DNA of 62,777 nucleotides, taken from an uncultured Eubacteriales bacterium. GTDB taxonomy: Bacteria > Bacillota > Clostridia > Peptostreptococcales > Anaerovoracaceae. Both the position numbers and the translations under genes were made by a program. The DNA lies in NCBI GenBank assembly GCA_902801255.1, contig CADCHO010000021.1:1-62777 (forward strand), given 5' to 3'. Of the stretch, positions 37,055 through 45,989 are shown one piece after another. Each line of letters starts with the position of its first letter. Positions within the stretch are counted from its first letter, which is position 1. The notes under the pieces were generated by a model. The model ran no database searches and had not been told where the DNA came from. It saw nothing but the letters and a program-made list of their open reading frames with translations.

Positions 37055-38305
37055 ATGGATTTTAACAATACAGTAATTCTTAATACAGATAAGCTTTGTC
37101 CGGCTGCTGAACATTGCGGCGGATGTATTTATCAGGGTGTGGAATATGCTGAGCAGTACAGACAGAAAGATAAAGCAATCAGGCGTCTGCTCAGTAAACA
37201 CGATATCGATGAGACTATATATCTTGGCATGGAGCCTGCGATCTGCACCGGCGGCTACAGAAATAAGATGGAGTATACTTTCGGCGACCTTGAGAAAGGC
37301 GGGGAACTTGAGCTGGGCATGCACTACAAGGGACGCTGGATGTCTATAATAACTACGGATGAATGTCAGCTCGTACCGGAATCTTTCAATCTGGTTCTCC
37401 GAGCTGTTCTCGAATTCTGCCGTTCAAAGGGGTACAGACCATACCATCGCAAGACTCATGAGGGTTTACTGCGAAATCTTGTAGTAAGATGCGGAGTCAG
37501 GACAGGAGAGCTGCTGGTAAACATAGTAACAGCAAGTGACGGCGAAGCAAACGGAGCCAATGCATTTTTTGATGAGGAAGGCTTCCGGGATGCTTTGCTC
37601 GGCCTTGATACCGCTGATATGAAGATCGTCGGCATAATGAGGACTTTCAATGACAGCCTTGCTGATGCGGTGATTGATGAGAGCCATAAAGTGCTGTGGG
37701 GTCGTGATTACTACAACGAGGAGATCCTGGGCCTGCAATTCAAGGTAAATGAGTTTGCATTCTTCCAGACCAACATCGATGCGGTAGAGAGGCTGTACAG
37801 CGATGTGCTCGAAGTCGTTCCTGATGTGAACGGAAAGACTGTCTACGATCTTTACTGCGGTACAGGCACGATATCGCAGCTCATGGCGTCAAAAGCCAGG
37901 GATGTATATGGAATTGACATCGTAGAAGACTCCATTGAAGCTGCACGTTCGAATACTGAACTCAACGGGATCTCAAATTGTCATTACATATGCGGAGATG
38001 TAAAAGAGAAGCTCGACGAGATCCCTGAAAAGCCGGATGTTATCGTTGTCGATCCTCCGCGTGTCGGGATCCACGATAAGGCTGTAGCCATGCTTTGCAG
38101 ATACGGCATTGACGAGATCGTATACGTAAGCTGCAACCCGAAGACACTTTGCATAAATCTTGACAGCTTCCGTGCAAACGGATATGAAATCAGATCAATA
38201 AAGGCATATGATAACTTTCCTATGACCAAACACGCAGAGTGTATCTGTCTCTTATCAAAAACTGATAGCAGCAATACAGAAGGCAACTATGCTGCTTTCA
38301 AATGA
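37055..38305 (+). CDS. rRNA (uracil-5-)-methyltransferase, RumA/RlmD-like
   Basis: A 416-residue SAM-dependent methyltransferase of the TrmA/RumA family, probably methylating uracil in 23S rRNA (RlmCD type in Firmicutes). An N-terminal Fe-S cysteine cluster is seen in CPAAEHCGGC near 14-23, without the preceding TRAM domain that E. coli RlmD has. The SAM site is VYDLYCGTGTISQ near 268-280, and the nucleophilic Cys is in VYVSCNPKTL near 360-369, with VVDPPRVG upstream. ATG 37055 is preferred over the GTG directly before it. It follows the unknown small gene within 2 bases. Confidence 0.9.
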   Translation: MDFNNTVILNTDKLCPAAEHCGGCIYQGVEYAEQYRQKDKAIRRLLSKHDIDETIYLGMEPAICTGGYRNKMEYTFGDLEKGGELELGMHYKGRWMSIITTDECQLVPESFNLVLRAVLEFCRSKGYRPYHRKTHEGLLRNLVVRCGVRTGELLVNIVTASDGEANGANAFFDEEGFRDALLGLDTADMKIVGIMRTFNDSLADAVIDESHKVLWGRDYYNEEILGLQFKVNEFAFFQTNIDAVERLYSDVLEVVPDVNGKTVYDLYCGTGTISQLMASKARDVYGIDIVEDSIEAARSNTELNGISNCHYICGDVKEKLDEIPEKPDVIVVDPPRVGIHDKAVAMLCRYGIDEIVYVSCNPKTLCINLDSFRANGYEIRSIKAYDNFPMTKHAECICLLSKTDSSNTEGNYAAFK

Positions 38306-38408
38306 CGAAGGGCAGATGGCAACGGCCAGGATCACTGACGCGGTAAGCGGAGAGGTTAAGCTTTTGAGTTCAGGCGATAATAAGGACGCCCTGAAATACG
38401 CGGTATGA
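38289..38408 (+). CDS. Possible 39-codon ORF or gene remnant
   Basis: ATG 38289 opens a frame of 39 codons, overlapping the 3' end of the methyltransferase by 17 bases, and reading through RITDAVSGEVKLLSSGDNKD. A start at 38316 would give 30 codons. The codon usage looks coding (GCG, GGC, AAG), so it may be the tail of a decayed gene. No homologue is recognised. Confidence 0.25.
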   Translation: MLLSNDEGQMATARITDAVSGEVKLLSSGDNKDALKYAV

Positions 38409-38451
38409 ATGGGGCATGATCTATCCGGAGGAAGCCTGATTGAATAGTTTA

Positions 38452-38460
38452 TGCTATAAT
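38452..38460 (+). promoter_or_regulatory. Extended -10 promoter of the lipid kinase gene
   Basis: TGCTATAAT is a strong extended -10 with no clear -35, about 50 bases before the start codon. Confidence 0.6.
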
Positions 38461-38511
38461 TTATTTGCAGTCAGCCGTTACTTTTATGTGTAAGAATCAG
38501 GGGATGATACG

Positions 38512-39324
38512 ATGAAATACTATCTTTATAATCCACTTGCCAATAACGGTATCAAATCTCATATACCGGAAGGATCACAGCTGATCGATGCTTCTAAGAC
38601 TGATTATCAGGAATTCTTTGCAGGTCTCAAAGAAAATGATGAAGTTGTTCTGATCGGAGGAGACGGCACTATAAACTTCTTTATCAATCATATTGATCCT
38701 TCAGCGCTTAAAAACAATGTTTATCTTTATGGAAACGGTTCGGGCAACGATTTCCTTAATGATATAGGTGAGACACCCGGAAAGGAGATACTGCTCAATC
38801 CTTATCTGACAGATCTTCCTACAGCAACAGTAAACGGAAAAAAATATAAATACATCAATAATATGAGCTTCGGAATTGACGGGTACTGCTGCGAAGAAGC
38901 CGATAGAATAAAGGCAAAAAAACCTAAAAAAAAGATAAACTACACTGCAATAGCAATAAAAGGCCTGCTGTACGCGTTTAAGCCGCGTCATGCATGGATA
39001 GAGGTAGACGGTGAGAAATATGAATTTGATAATTGCTGGCTTGCTCCGGCGATGAATGGCAGGTACTGCGGCGGCGGTATGATGCTTGCCCCGGGGCAGG
39101 ACAGAAATTCAGATTTACTGACAGTCATAGTGTACATGAGCAAGTCAAAGCTGAAATCACTCATGAAATTTCCGCTTATCTTTGAAGGCAAACACGTAGA
39201 GCTTACAGATATGGTAAAGGTTATCACCGGCAAGAAAATTCATGTAAGGTTTTCTGAGCCTTGTGCGGTACAGATAGACGGCGAGACTATCCTTAATGTG
39301 AGCGAATACTGGGCTGAAAAATAA
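38512..39324 (+). CDS. Diacylglycerol/lipid kinase family protein
   Basis: A 270-residue member of the DagK catalytic domain family (YegS/DgkB/BmrU). The nucleotide-binding loop GGDGTINFF near 47-55, GNGSGNDFLNDIG near 74-86, and SFGIDGYCCEEADR near 119-132 are seen, and the C-terminal beta domain ends in VQIDGE. The enzyme would phosphorylate diacylglycerol or a related lipid using ATP at the membrane face. The first 25 residues are short and lack the usual PxSG start, so the substrate is uncertain. A terminator shared with the convergent gene follows. Confidence 0.87.
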   Translation: MKYYLYNPLANNGIKSHIPEGSQLIDASKTDYQEFFAGLKENDEVVLIGGDGTINFFINHIDPSALKNNVYLYGNGSGNDFLNDIGETPGKEILLNPYLTDLPTATVNGKKYKYINNMSFGIDGYCCEEADRIKAKKPKKKINYTAIAIKGLLYAFKPRHAWIEVDGEKYEFDNCWLAPAMNGRYCGGGMMLAPGQDRNSDLLTVIVYMSKSKLKSLMKFPLIFEGKHVELTDMVKVITGKKIHVRFSEPCAVQIDGETILNVSEYWAEK

Positions 39325-39357
39325 TAACGGGCAGAATATCAAACAAACATAAAAAAC

Positions 39358-39396
39358 GGCTCTGAGACGAAATAACAGCGTCTCAGAGCCTGTTTG
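39358..39396. terminator. Bidirectional terminator
   Basis: Perfect 12-bp stem GGCTCTGAGACG/CGTCTCAGAGCC (39358-39369, 39379-39390), loop AAATAACAG, with A and T stretches on both sides. It separates the lipid kinase (+) from the ACT protein (-). Confidence 0.88.
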
Positions 39397-39416
39397 ATTG
39401 TTCGATTCAGATGTGA

Positions 39417-40001
39417 TTACTTCGAAGGATAACGTCCGACAAACTTGAGCGTTTCACATACAGCGTTAAGATCAGCAAGCATCTTCTTACCTTCGGCAGA
39501 CTGGTCATCACCATCACACTCTGTGTAGAAATAGTATCCCCATTCCTCATAATTGAGAGGTCTTGTATGAAGGAAACGGATATTGAATCCATTGCTGCTG
39601 ATGGCGTTGATAGCCTTTACGAGTGATCCCTGAACGTTCTTGACTGTAAAGATCATCATGAAGCGGGAACCTTCTTCGCAAGCAGATTCATTTTCTTTTC
39701 TTGAAAGAACAGCATAGCGGGCAACTTCATCGTTAGCTTCCCATTTGAATACTTTTACTATACTGAGATCGCCCTTATAAAACATATCCATAACGAAAGG
39801 TACCATTCCGCTTCTGCTGCGCTCAAACGGAAGTACGCAGGCGTCACAGTCTCCTGATACAACTGCCTCATAAGTCTTGTCATAGTTTGCGCAGTCAACG
39901 CGGACAGCATCCGGTGCGATGAAGCTTGCTGCCTTGTAATCTTCAGGATCCATGCCTGCACAATATGCGATACGATCTACTTTCAATAAATTAGTTTCCA
40001 C
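39417..40001 (-). CDS. Reduced prephenate dehydratase-like protein with C-terminal ACT domain
   Basis: A 194-residue protein related to PheA. Residues 1-100 match the first lobe of prephenate dehydratase (AYCAG, YEAVVSGDCDACVLPFERSRSG) but the second lobe of about 80 residues is missing, and the catalytic TRF motif reads ARY (DEVARYAVLS). The last 90 residues are an ACT domain: FTVKNVQGSLVKAINAISSNGFNIRFLHTRPL, the phenylalanine-binding type. The start at GTG 40001 is chosen because AAAGGAG lies 8 bases before it; GTG 40010 would overlap that site. It may be a regulatory or non-catalytic protein. Homologues annotated simply as prephenate dehydratase are probable, so the activity claim needs care. 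Confidence 0.72.
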   Translation of the reverse strand: METNLLKVDRIAYCAGMDPEDYKAASFIAPDAVRVDCANYDKTYEAVVSGDCDACVLPFERSRSGMVPFVMDMFYKGDLSIVKVFKWEANDEVARYAVLSRKENESACEEGSRFMMIFTVKNVQGSLVKAINAISSNGFNIRFLHTRPLNYEEWGYYFYTECDGDDQSAEGKKMLADLNAVCETLKFVGRYPSK

Positions 40002-40046
40002 GGTTATCACTCCTTTGTTTTGCTTATTTTTGTTGTTCCAAACCTC

Positions 40047-40075
40047 AATATATTCTTAAATTGAAGTTATTGCAA
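40047..40075 (-). promoter_or_regulatory. Promoter of the ACT/PheA-like gene
   Basis: On the minus strand, TTGCAA (40070-40075), 17 bases, TATATT (40047-40052). Confidence 0.7.
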
Positions 40076-40120
40076 GCAATTATGCATTTTGATACATAAA
40101 AATCTAAAGAGCAGGGGGGA

Positions 40121-40624
40121 TCAGTCAACTATTCTGCTCTCATTTTCTATCGGCTCGTTATCATCCAAGAGTCCGCGTTTGCGCATGATTCTTTTTTTCA
40201 GGCCCTTGAGCCATTTTTCAACAATTAATACAGCGACAGAACCGACTATTGCAGCCTCATAGAAGCCTGTGCCGATTGCAAGTCCGATACATGCAGATGT
40301 CCAAAGACCTGCTGCAGTAGTGAGGCCTTTAATATGACCTCTGTTGACCATGATAGTACCGGCACCCAGAAAACCAATGCCTGAAACGACCTGGGCTCCT
40401 ATACGGGAAGCATCACCGCTGAAATGAGTCGCAGCAAATACACCCGTGCTCATGGCAATCATTGCACCCAGACATACAAGTATGTGTGTTCTGAGACCTG
40501 CTGCTGATCCGTGCGCATCTCTTTCAAAGCCTATAACGCCGGCACATATTATTGCCATAAGTGTACGTATTATCAGAGTCAGCAGATTTGGCTCAAGCAA
40601 CCAGGGGAATTTGTCAACTATCAT
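40121..40624 (-). CDS. MgtC/SapB family membrane protein
   Basis: A 167-residue membrane protein. Four or five hydrophobic segments are visible, and the family signature GFERDAHGSAAGLRTHILVCLGA lies near residues 33-55, with GIGFLGAGTIM near 82-92 and GLTTAAGLWTSACIGLAIG near 100-118. MgtC in pathogens helps survival at low magnesium; in most other bacteria the role is unclear. AAGGAGG precedes the ATG. The C-terminal cytoplasmic tail is short and basic, lacking the ACT-like domain of longer MgtC proteins. Confidence 0.9.
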   Translation of the reverse strand: MIVDKFPWLLEPNLLTLIIRTLMAIICAGVIGFERDAHGSAAGLRTHILVCLGAMIAMSTGVFAATHFSGDASRIGAQVVSGIGFLGAGTIMVNRGHIKGLTTAAGLWTSACIGLAIGTGFYEAAIVGSVAVLIVEKWLKGLKKRIMRKRGLLDDNEPIENESRIVD

Positions 40625-40655
40625 GACTGCTCCTCCTTTTCCTGTTTTGAGAGGT

Positions 40656-40685
40656 ATTATACACCTATCTAATGTGTAAAGTAAA
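40656..40685 (-). promoter_or_regulatory. Probable promoter of the MgtC gene
   Basis: Minus-strand TATAAT at 40656-40661 with a weak TTTACT at 40680-40685 (18-base spacer). It partly overlaps the upstream terminator. Confidence 0.45.
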
Positions 40686-40710
40686 AGTCCCGGACGAATC
40701 CGGGACTTTA
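40683..40710 (-). terminator. Terminator of the NSS transporter gene
   Basis: Perfect 11-bp stem AAAGTCCCGGA/TCCGGGACTTT, loop of 4 bases, with a T-rich sequence on the minus strand after it. Confidence 0.85.
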
Positions 40711-40732
40711 TGAATCGATCACTAAATCAGGC

Positions 40733-42097
40733 TTAGCCCTGTGTGAGGCTGATAACGCTCTGAATCTGTCCCCAAACGATCAGGGCCATGAAGAGAGGTC
40801 CAAGCCACTTGATGCAGAAGTTGAAGAAGCCTTTTGACTTGAATGCCGAGCTTGACTCAACTTCGTCATCGATGTAGTGAGGAACGATGAGACCTGTCAG
40901 AGGCATCAGGATACCTTCAGCTACAGCATCCCATACATCGAGTACATCCGGAATTCCGAAGAGATGGAACCACTGCATTGTTGTTCTCTCACCAAGTCCG
41001 TCGAGAGTAGTCATCATGTTACCGATGAGCGCCCATGCTGCCATTATCATTGTAACTCCGAATCTGTTAGCGGACTTACCAGCCTTGATGCGGCTGTCGA
41101 GGATAGCGGAGATACCGCCTTCCATCATGCCGATCGAGGAGGAGAGGCAAGCGAAGAATACGAGGAGCCAGAACAGGAATGCGAAGATTGCTCCGCCCTT
41201 CATGTCGTTGAATACTGTAGGCATGGATACGAAGAGAAGTCCAGGGCCTGCACCGAAGTCGATACCGAATGCTGAGCAAGCAGGCATGATAGCAAGACCG
41301 GCGAGCAGAGCAGCACATGTATCACCAACAGCAACGATAACAGCATCCTTCTCGAGGTTCTCTTTCTTATCCAGATATGAACCGTAAGCGATCAGACATC
41401 CGGATGCAAGTGAGAGTGAGAAGAACATCTGTGAACCGGCGAGCTTCAGAGTTTCGAAGAAGTCTCCGACAGTAGACAGACCTTCGAAGTGAGGCTTGAA
41501 CAGGAATGCGATACCTTCGCCGGCACCGTTGAGTGTGCAGGATCTGATCACGATGATAACGAGCATAATGAAGAGCGCAGGCATAGCGATCTTGCAGAAT
41601 TTCTCAATACCACCGGATACTCCGCCGAGCACGATGATTACTGTAAGTGCAAGGAAGATCAGTACCCAGATAACAGATGATGTGTTAACGAGTGTTTCAC
41701 CAAATGTAGCACCAGGATCGAACTGATTGCCTGCGAACATACCGAGCGACTTGAAGAAGTACTTCATTACATATCCGCCGAATGTGCAGTAGAAGGCAAT
41801 CAGGAAGAAAGGTACTATTGTCTGAAGAACACCGTTGAATGTGAATCCAGGGTGAATCTCCTTGTAAGCTTCGATAGCAGCTTTCTGAGATTTACGTCCG
41901 ATAGCGATCTCGGAAAGGATCAGTGGATATCCTACAACTACGAGAAGGATCATGTACAGGAGAAGGAAAGCGAATCCTCCGCCGAGACCCATCTTGTAAG
42001 GGAATCCCCAAAGGTTACCAAGACCAACTGCGGAACCGAGCGAGGCCATTAAGAATCCAAAATTGGATTCAAATTTGCCCTTGTTTTGTTGTTCCAT
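40733..42097 (-). CDS. Neurotransmitter:sodium symporter (NSS) family amino acid transporter
   Basis: A 454-residue transporter of the LeuT/TnaT/MhsT family, moving amino acids with sodium into the cell. TM1 contains LMASLGSAVGLGNLWGFPY near 16-34, with the unwound ligand-binding GNLW segment; GGGFAFLLLYMILL forms TM2; TM6 includes FFSLSLASGCLIAYGSY near 225-241. About 11 helices can be counted, as in the short bacterial members. The substrate is not readable from the sequence. It has its own strong promoter and terminator, so it is a single-gene unit. Confidence 0.93.
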   Translation of the reverse strand: MEQQNKGKFESNFGFLMASLGSAVGLGNLWGFPYKMGLGGGFAFLLLYMILLVVVGYPLILSEIAIGRKSQKAAIEAYKEIHPGFTFNGVLQTIVPFFLIAFYCTFGGYVMKYFFKSLGMFAGNQFDPGATFGETLVNTSSVIWVLIFLALTVIIVLGGVSGGIEKFCKIAMPALFIMLVIIVIRSCTLNGAGEGIAFLFKPHFEGLSTVGDFFETLKLAGSQMFFSLSLASGCLIAYGSYLDKKENLEKDAVIVAVGDTCAALLAGLAIMPACSAFGIDFGAGPGLLFVSMPTVFNDMKGGAIFAFLFWLLVFFACLSSSIGMMEGGISAILDSRIKAGKSANRFGVTMIMAAWALIGNMMTTLDGLGERTTMQWFHLFGIPDVLDVWDAVAEGILMPLTGLIVPHYIDDEVESSSAFKSKGFFNFCIKWLGPLFMALIVWGQIQSVISLTQG

Positions 42098-42150
42098 AAC
42101 AATACCTCCTTAAGAATAGAAAAGCATATCTGCTTAAATATACACAAAGA

Positions 42151-42178
42151 ATTATACTCTGAAAAAAAGTGATGTCAA
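42151..42178 (-). promoter_or_regulatory. Promoter of the NSS transporter
   Basis: Minus-strand consensus TTGACA (42173-42178), 16-base spacer, TATAAT (42151-42156). AAGGAGG follows before the ATG. Confidence 0.85.
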
Positions 42179-42262
42179 TATGAAAGAGTCTTCACAAAAT
42201 CTTCACAATTGAAAATTACGTTCAAATTCCAATACTTTCAACAGATTACGATAAACATTCTA

Positions 42263-42291
42263 TAAAAAGAGGGCGGATGATCCGCCCTCTT
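42263..42291 (-). terminator. Terminator of the class A PBP gene
   Basis: Perfect 10-bp stem AGAGGGCGGA/TCCGCCCTCT, loop of 3 bases, with TTTTTA on the minus strand after it; 34 bases past the PBP stop. Confidence 0.85.
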
Positions 42292-42324
42292 AAGAAATCA
42301 TTTTTTCAGTTATCCGTTTTATGA

Positions 42325-45300
42325 CTATCCATTATATTTGAAGTCACCGTCACGCCAGCCTTTTTCATACTCATAATGCCATACTTCCTGAACATGGACT
42401 GTTCCGGCTTCGACCTTTCTGGTTCCGTATTCAGCAGGGTGATGGATATATTCTGTGTGGGAGCCGGTTTTCTCTTTTCTGTGTACTATTCGGGTTTTTA
42501 TCTCCCCGGTTTCAGGATCTATATAAGTTTCTTCTTCATCCCACTCAGTATAATCATCAACCTGATATGGCTCATCCCATGCATCTCTTATGAGATATGA
42601 TTCGTCCCTGTACACGATCTCATCATGCTCAGGTACGTCAATGACTTTCACTTTGTGACTTTCTCTTTCCCTCAGCCACTTCTCATATGCAGCTTTACGT
42701 TCTTTCTTTTTCTGCTCCTTGCTGCTCCAGGATGTAAGGCCTGTCTCAGTGCCTTTGGTAAAGTAATCTCCGCCTTTCTGTATAACATTTGCAGGCATTG
42801 GAGCATATGCTCCTGCTTTAGCGTTAGGAAGCTGGTTAATGATCTTGCCCCAGAGAGCAGCAGCCGGTGTAGACATGGATGACATTTCTACATTCTCGTC
42901 TGTACCGATCCAGATGGATGCTGCATAAGTAGGGGTGAAACCGTCAAACCAGATATCGTACTGATCATTTGTCGTTCCGGTCTTGCCGCCCGGTTCAACA
43001 TCCGAAACGGACATATATTTATTGTAGCTTACGACGGACTTAAGGACTTCCTGCATTATCCAGGCGACACCTTCATTCATCGCTTCAGACTGCTCGGATT
43101 TGCCTTCAAGAAGTACTTCGCCGTTGCGGTCAAGAACTTTTGTATAGCAGACAGGTGTATTGAGCTTGCCTCCGGCAGGGAATGATGCGTATGCAAGAGC
43201 CATTTCGAGCGGCTCTACACCCTGAGTCATGGCGCCCAGACCCAGAGCTGCAGGATTGGCATCGTTTACAGGATTGCTTAGATCATCCTGGACTGTGGTA
43301 AGACCAAACTTTTTGAGCTGCTCGATAGAGTAATCATTTCCGACCTGAAGAACAAGCTTGACTGCGCATGTGTTAATGGATTTCTGTATCGCTGTCTTGA
43401 AGGTATTCTTGCCTGAGAACGAGTTGTTGAAGTTATTTGGCCAGTTCTTACCTTCGATCTTGGTCTTTTCGTCTTCTATCGATGAATGCATGGTTACATA
43501 ATCACCCCAGCCCTTTGTACCTTGTTTATCAATATGGAAATCTGTAAAGTTCCATTTTTTGCCTTCAGCAGCAAGATCATAGCTCTTTTGAAGAGCAGCA
43601 CCGTATACTGCGAGCGGTTTGATTGATGAACCCGGCTGGCGAGGATTGAGAGATCTGTTGAGAACCTTCTGTCCTCCGAACTGACGTCCGCCGACCATGG
43701 CTTTTACTTCACCGGTGCCTACACCGACAATAGTCATGGCAGCCTGCGGCTGTCTTTGTCTAGGGGAGAGAGTATATGCTTTCTGAGTTACGATAACATC
43801 TTCTCCGTTGATTACAAGAGCTCCCTGATAGTACTCATCTTCAAAGAAAGATTTATCTATGATGACATTTCCATTCCCGTCAGCTGATTTATATGCAGAT
43901 GGTATATTGAGATATCCGCCGGCGATGGAGTAGAGGATGTCATCATCGTCGTAGAAGTAGTAATTCTTAAACTCAAGACTGTAATCCGTTGCTCCGTTAA
44001 CTTCTGTCTCATATATATGCAGTTTGTGATTTGCCATGATGGTTATGCTGCCGTCACTTTCGACTCTGACATCGCCTTCAGCTCCGCTGAGAACGAAATT
44101 GCCATCCTCATCAAAGTAATTAGCATATTTGTACAAAGCAATCTGACCGTCATTGTTAAGCATATTACCGGCAGAATCGAGAGGCGCGCTGACGTAAGGG
44201 AAGTTGCTTCCATCCTGGAACTCGTTGGCAATGACCTCCATAGCAGTACTGTCTACAGTTGAATAGACCTGGAGGCCCTTTGTATAGACTGTACGCTCTG
44301 CATCCTCATATTCCATTTCATACTGTTCCATAAGATCGGCAATAATAGTATCGACCAGATACTCATGAAAGAATGAATAGATGCTGCTGCTGGATTTAAG
44401 ATTAGGATTTATAAATTCATTTAATGTAAGGTTATAAGCACTGTCATATGAAGCTTTATCTATCAGATTCTGGCTAAGCATAAGATCAAGCGTGAGCTGA
44501 CGTCTCGATCGTGAGATGTCGTTAGTGACTACGGTATCAGGTTCTGTAGCTACAACCTTGGAATCCACGACATCCTGAGCTTCACTGGCGAGTTTGAGGA
44601 GGGCATAGGTATCAGGCGACTGCGGCAGGGCAGCCAAAGAAGCACACTCAACAAGATCAAGATCTTTGACTTTCTTGGAGAAATACGTGCGGGCAGCCGC
44701 ATTTACACCATAGCATCCGTGACCCAGATATATGGTGTTCAGATATGCCTCTATTATTTCTTCTTTACTTAGGGCGTGTTCAAGCCTGCTGGCGTAATAC
44801 ATCTCAAGAAGTTTACGCTTTATACTCCGGACACTTTTGGTATCCGCAAGATATACATTACGGGCGAGCTGCTGTGTAATTGTACTTGTTCCGCTTATCT
44901 GACCGCTTCCGGTCAAAGATGAAAGCACCGCTCCAACCATTCTGGTCCAGTTAAACCCGTGATGTTTCCAGAATGTCTTATCCTCGATAGCGACGAAAGA
45001 GTTGATAAGATCTGCCGGCATGTCTTCATATTTGATTACTTTACGGTTCTCGGTATAGAAGATGTTGTCTATCTGCTTTCCCTGATCATCGTATACAACC
45101 GAAGCAGTATCTATCTGCGAATATATATCTTTGTAGTCGTATCTAGGAGCAGTGGCTATAATGGACAGGGCAAATATAAGGGCGGCCATCACACAAAGAA
45201 TGCCGACATCCACTATATCGCGGAACAGCTTGAAAAAACTGAATTTGTATTTTGTATTTTTTATGCGCTTTCCGTCTTTTTTGTAAACGGCTCCCTGTGT

Positions 45301-45939
45301 AGGATCATAGTCCTTGTTCTTCTTAAGGAAGAGGATACGGACAATATCTCCTTTTTTTAGAGGCCGTTTATTATGACTCTTCTTTTTTCCCTTGCCTTTA
45401 TTATCTTTTCCTTTAACTGCAGCTTTAGTTTTAGCTTTAGCTTCAGCTTCTTTATTCTCAGAAGTATCAGTGTTTTCCTTATTTTCTGTACTTTCTGTAC
45501 TTTCTATATTATCTAAAGTATCAGTATTCTCATTGTTTACTGTACTTTCTATAGTTTCTTTAGTATCCGTAATTTCATTAACTTCCTGTGCCTTATCACT
45601 TGGAATGGCTTTTTTCTCAATGACGGCAGTTTGTTTGCGGATCTCCGTTTTCTCCGGCTTTTCTACGGAATCGGAGCTGTTTTTTACGGAAGGAGTTGCT
45701 GTACCTGTTTTGCTGATGTTCTGAACTACTGTGTTTTCCGCAGGATCTACATTTTTCCATGTAAAAGTCTGAACCGCATTGACTTTTGCGGTTTTCTGCA
45801 CGTAAGCATCTTCAGGACTGTTATCGTCAAGATATGAATCTATATCAGCGGACAATTCGTCAGCAGGACTTTCGAACTTTGACAGAAACTCATCTATTTC
45901 CCGTTCTGTATCAGTCCTTTTATCTCTGTCTGATCTCAT
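42325..45939 (-). CDS. Class A penicillin-binding protein (PBP1A-like) with long cytoplasmic and C-terminal extensions
   Basis: A 1204-residue peptidoglycan synthase. The N-terminal 235 residues are a low-complexity cytoplasmic region rich in Glu, Thr, Asn and then Lys (GKDNKGKGKKKSHNK), followed by one helix near 240-262 (VGILCVMAALIFALSIIATA). The GT51 glycosyltransferase domain has EDKTFWKHHGFNW and STITQQLARN; the transpeptidase has SSIK near 765 (Ser nucleophile), SIN and GGKTGTTNDQYDIWF near 983. A 110-residue Glu/Lys/His-rich tail follows the transpeptidase. The ATG at 45939 has GGAGGAG upstream; an upstream TTG is unlikely. Acting at the membrane, it polymerises and crosslinks glycan. 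The degenerate M20 gene precedes it. Confidence 0.95.
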   Translation of the reverse strand: MRSDRDKRTDTEREIDEFLSKFESPADELSADIDSYLDDNSPEDAYVQKTAKVNAVQTFTWKNVDPAENTVVQNISKTGTATPSVKNSSDSVEKPEKTEIRKQTAVIEKKAIPSDKAQEVNEITDTKETIESTVNNENTDTLDNIESTESTENKENTDTSENKEAEAKAKTKAAVKGKDNKGKGKKKSHNKRPLKKGDIVRILFLKKNKDYDPTQGAVYKKDGKRIKNTKYKFSFFKLFRDIVDVGILCVMAALIFALSIIATAPRYDYKDIYSQIDTASVVYDDQGKQIDNIFYTENRKVIKYEDMPADLINSFVAIEDKTFWKHHGFNWTRMVGAVLSSLTGSGQISGTSTITQQLARNVYLADTKSVRSIKRKLLEMYYASRLEHALSKEEIIEAYLNTIYLGHGCYGVNAAARTYFSKKVKDLDLVECASLAALPQSPDTYALLKLASEAQDVVDSKVVATEPDTVVTNDISRSRRQLTLDLMLSQNLIDKASYDSAYNLTLNEFINPNLKSSSSIYSFFHEYLVDTIIADLMEQYEMEYEDAERTVYTKGLQVYSTVDSTAMEVIANEFQDGSNFPYVSAPLDSAGNMLNNDGQIALYKYANYFDEDGNFVLSGAEGDVRVESDGSITIMANHKLHIYETEVNGATDYSLEFKNYYFYDDDDILYSIAGGYLNIPSAYKSADGNGNVIIDKSFFEDEYYQGALVINGEDVIVTQKAYTLSPRQRQPQAAMTIVGVGTGEVKAMVGGRQFGGQKVLNRSLNPRQPGSSIKPLAVYGAALQKSYDLAAEGKKWNFTDFHIDKQGTKGWGDYVTMHSSIEDEKTKIEGKNWPNNFNNSFSGKNTFKTAIQKSINTCAVKLVLQVGNDYSIEQLKKFGLTTVQDDLSNPVNDANPAALGLGAMTQGVEPLEMALAYASFPAGGKLNTPVCYTKVLDRNGEVLLEGKSEQSEAMNEGVAWIMQEVLKSVVSYNKYMSVSDVEPGGKTGTTNDQYDIWFDGFTPTYAASIWIGTDENVEMSSMSTPAAALWGKIINQLPNAKAGAYAPMPANVIQKGGDYFTKGTETGLTSWSSKEQKKKERKAAYEKWLRERESHKVKVIDVPEHDEIVYRDESYLIRDAWDEPYQVDDYTEWDEEETYIDPETGEIKTRIVHRKEKTGSHTEYIHHPAEYGTRKVEAGTVHVQEVWHYEYEKGWRDGDFKYNG

Positions 45940-45989
45940 CGTGCTCCTCCCCAATTAACCAATAACTTAATAATTTATATTATCATAAT

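Noticed and set aside
40002-40010. GTG at 40010 as start of the PheA-like gene
   Set aside because: The ribosome site AAAGGAG overlaps it; the GTG at 40001 has correct spacing.
40887-41387. 166-codon plus-strand open frame opposite the NSS transporter
   Set aside because: Antisense of a clear membrane transporter; composition is Pro/Ser/Arg-rich nonsense without family features.
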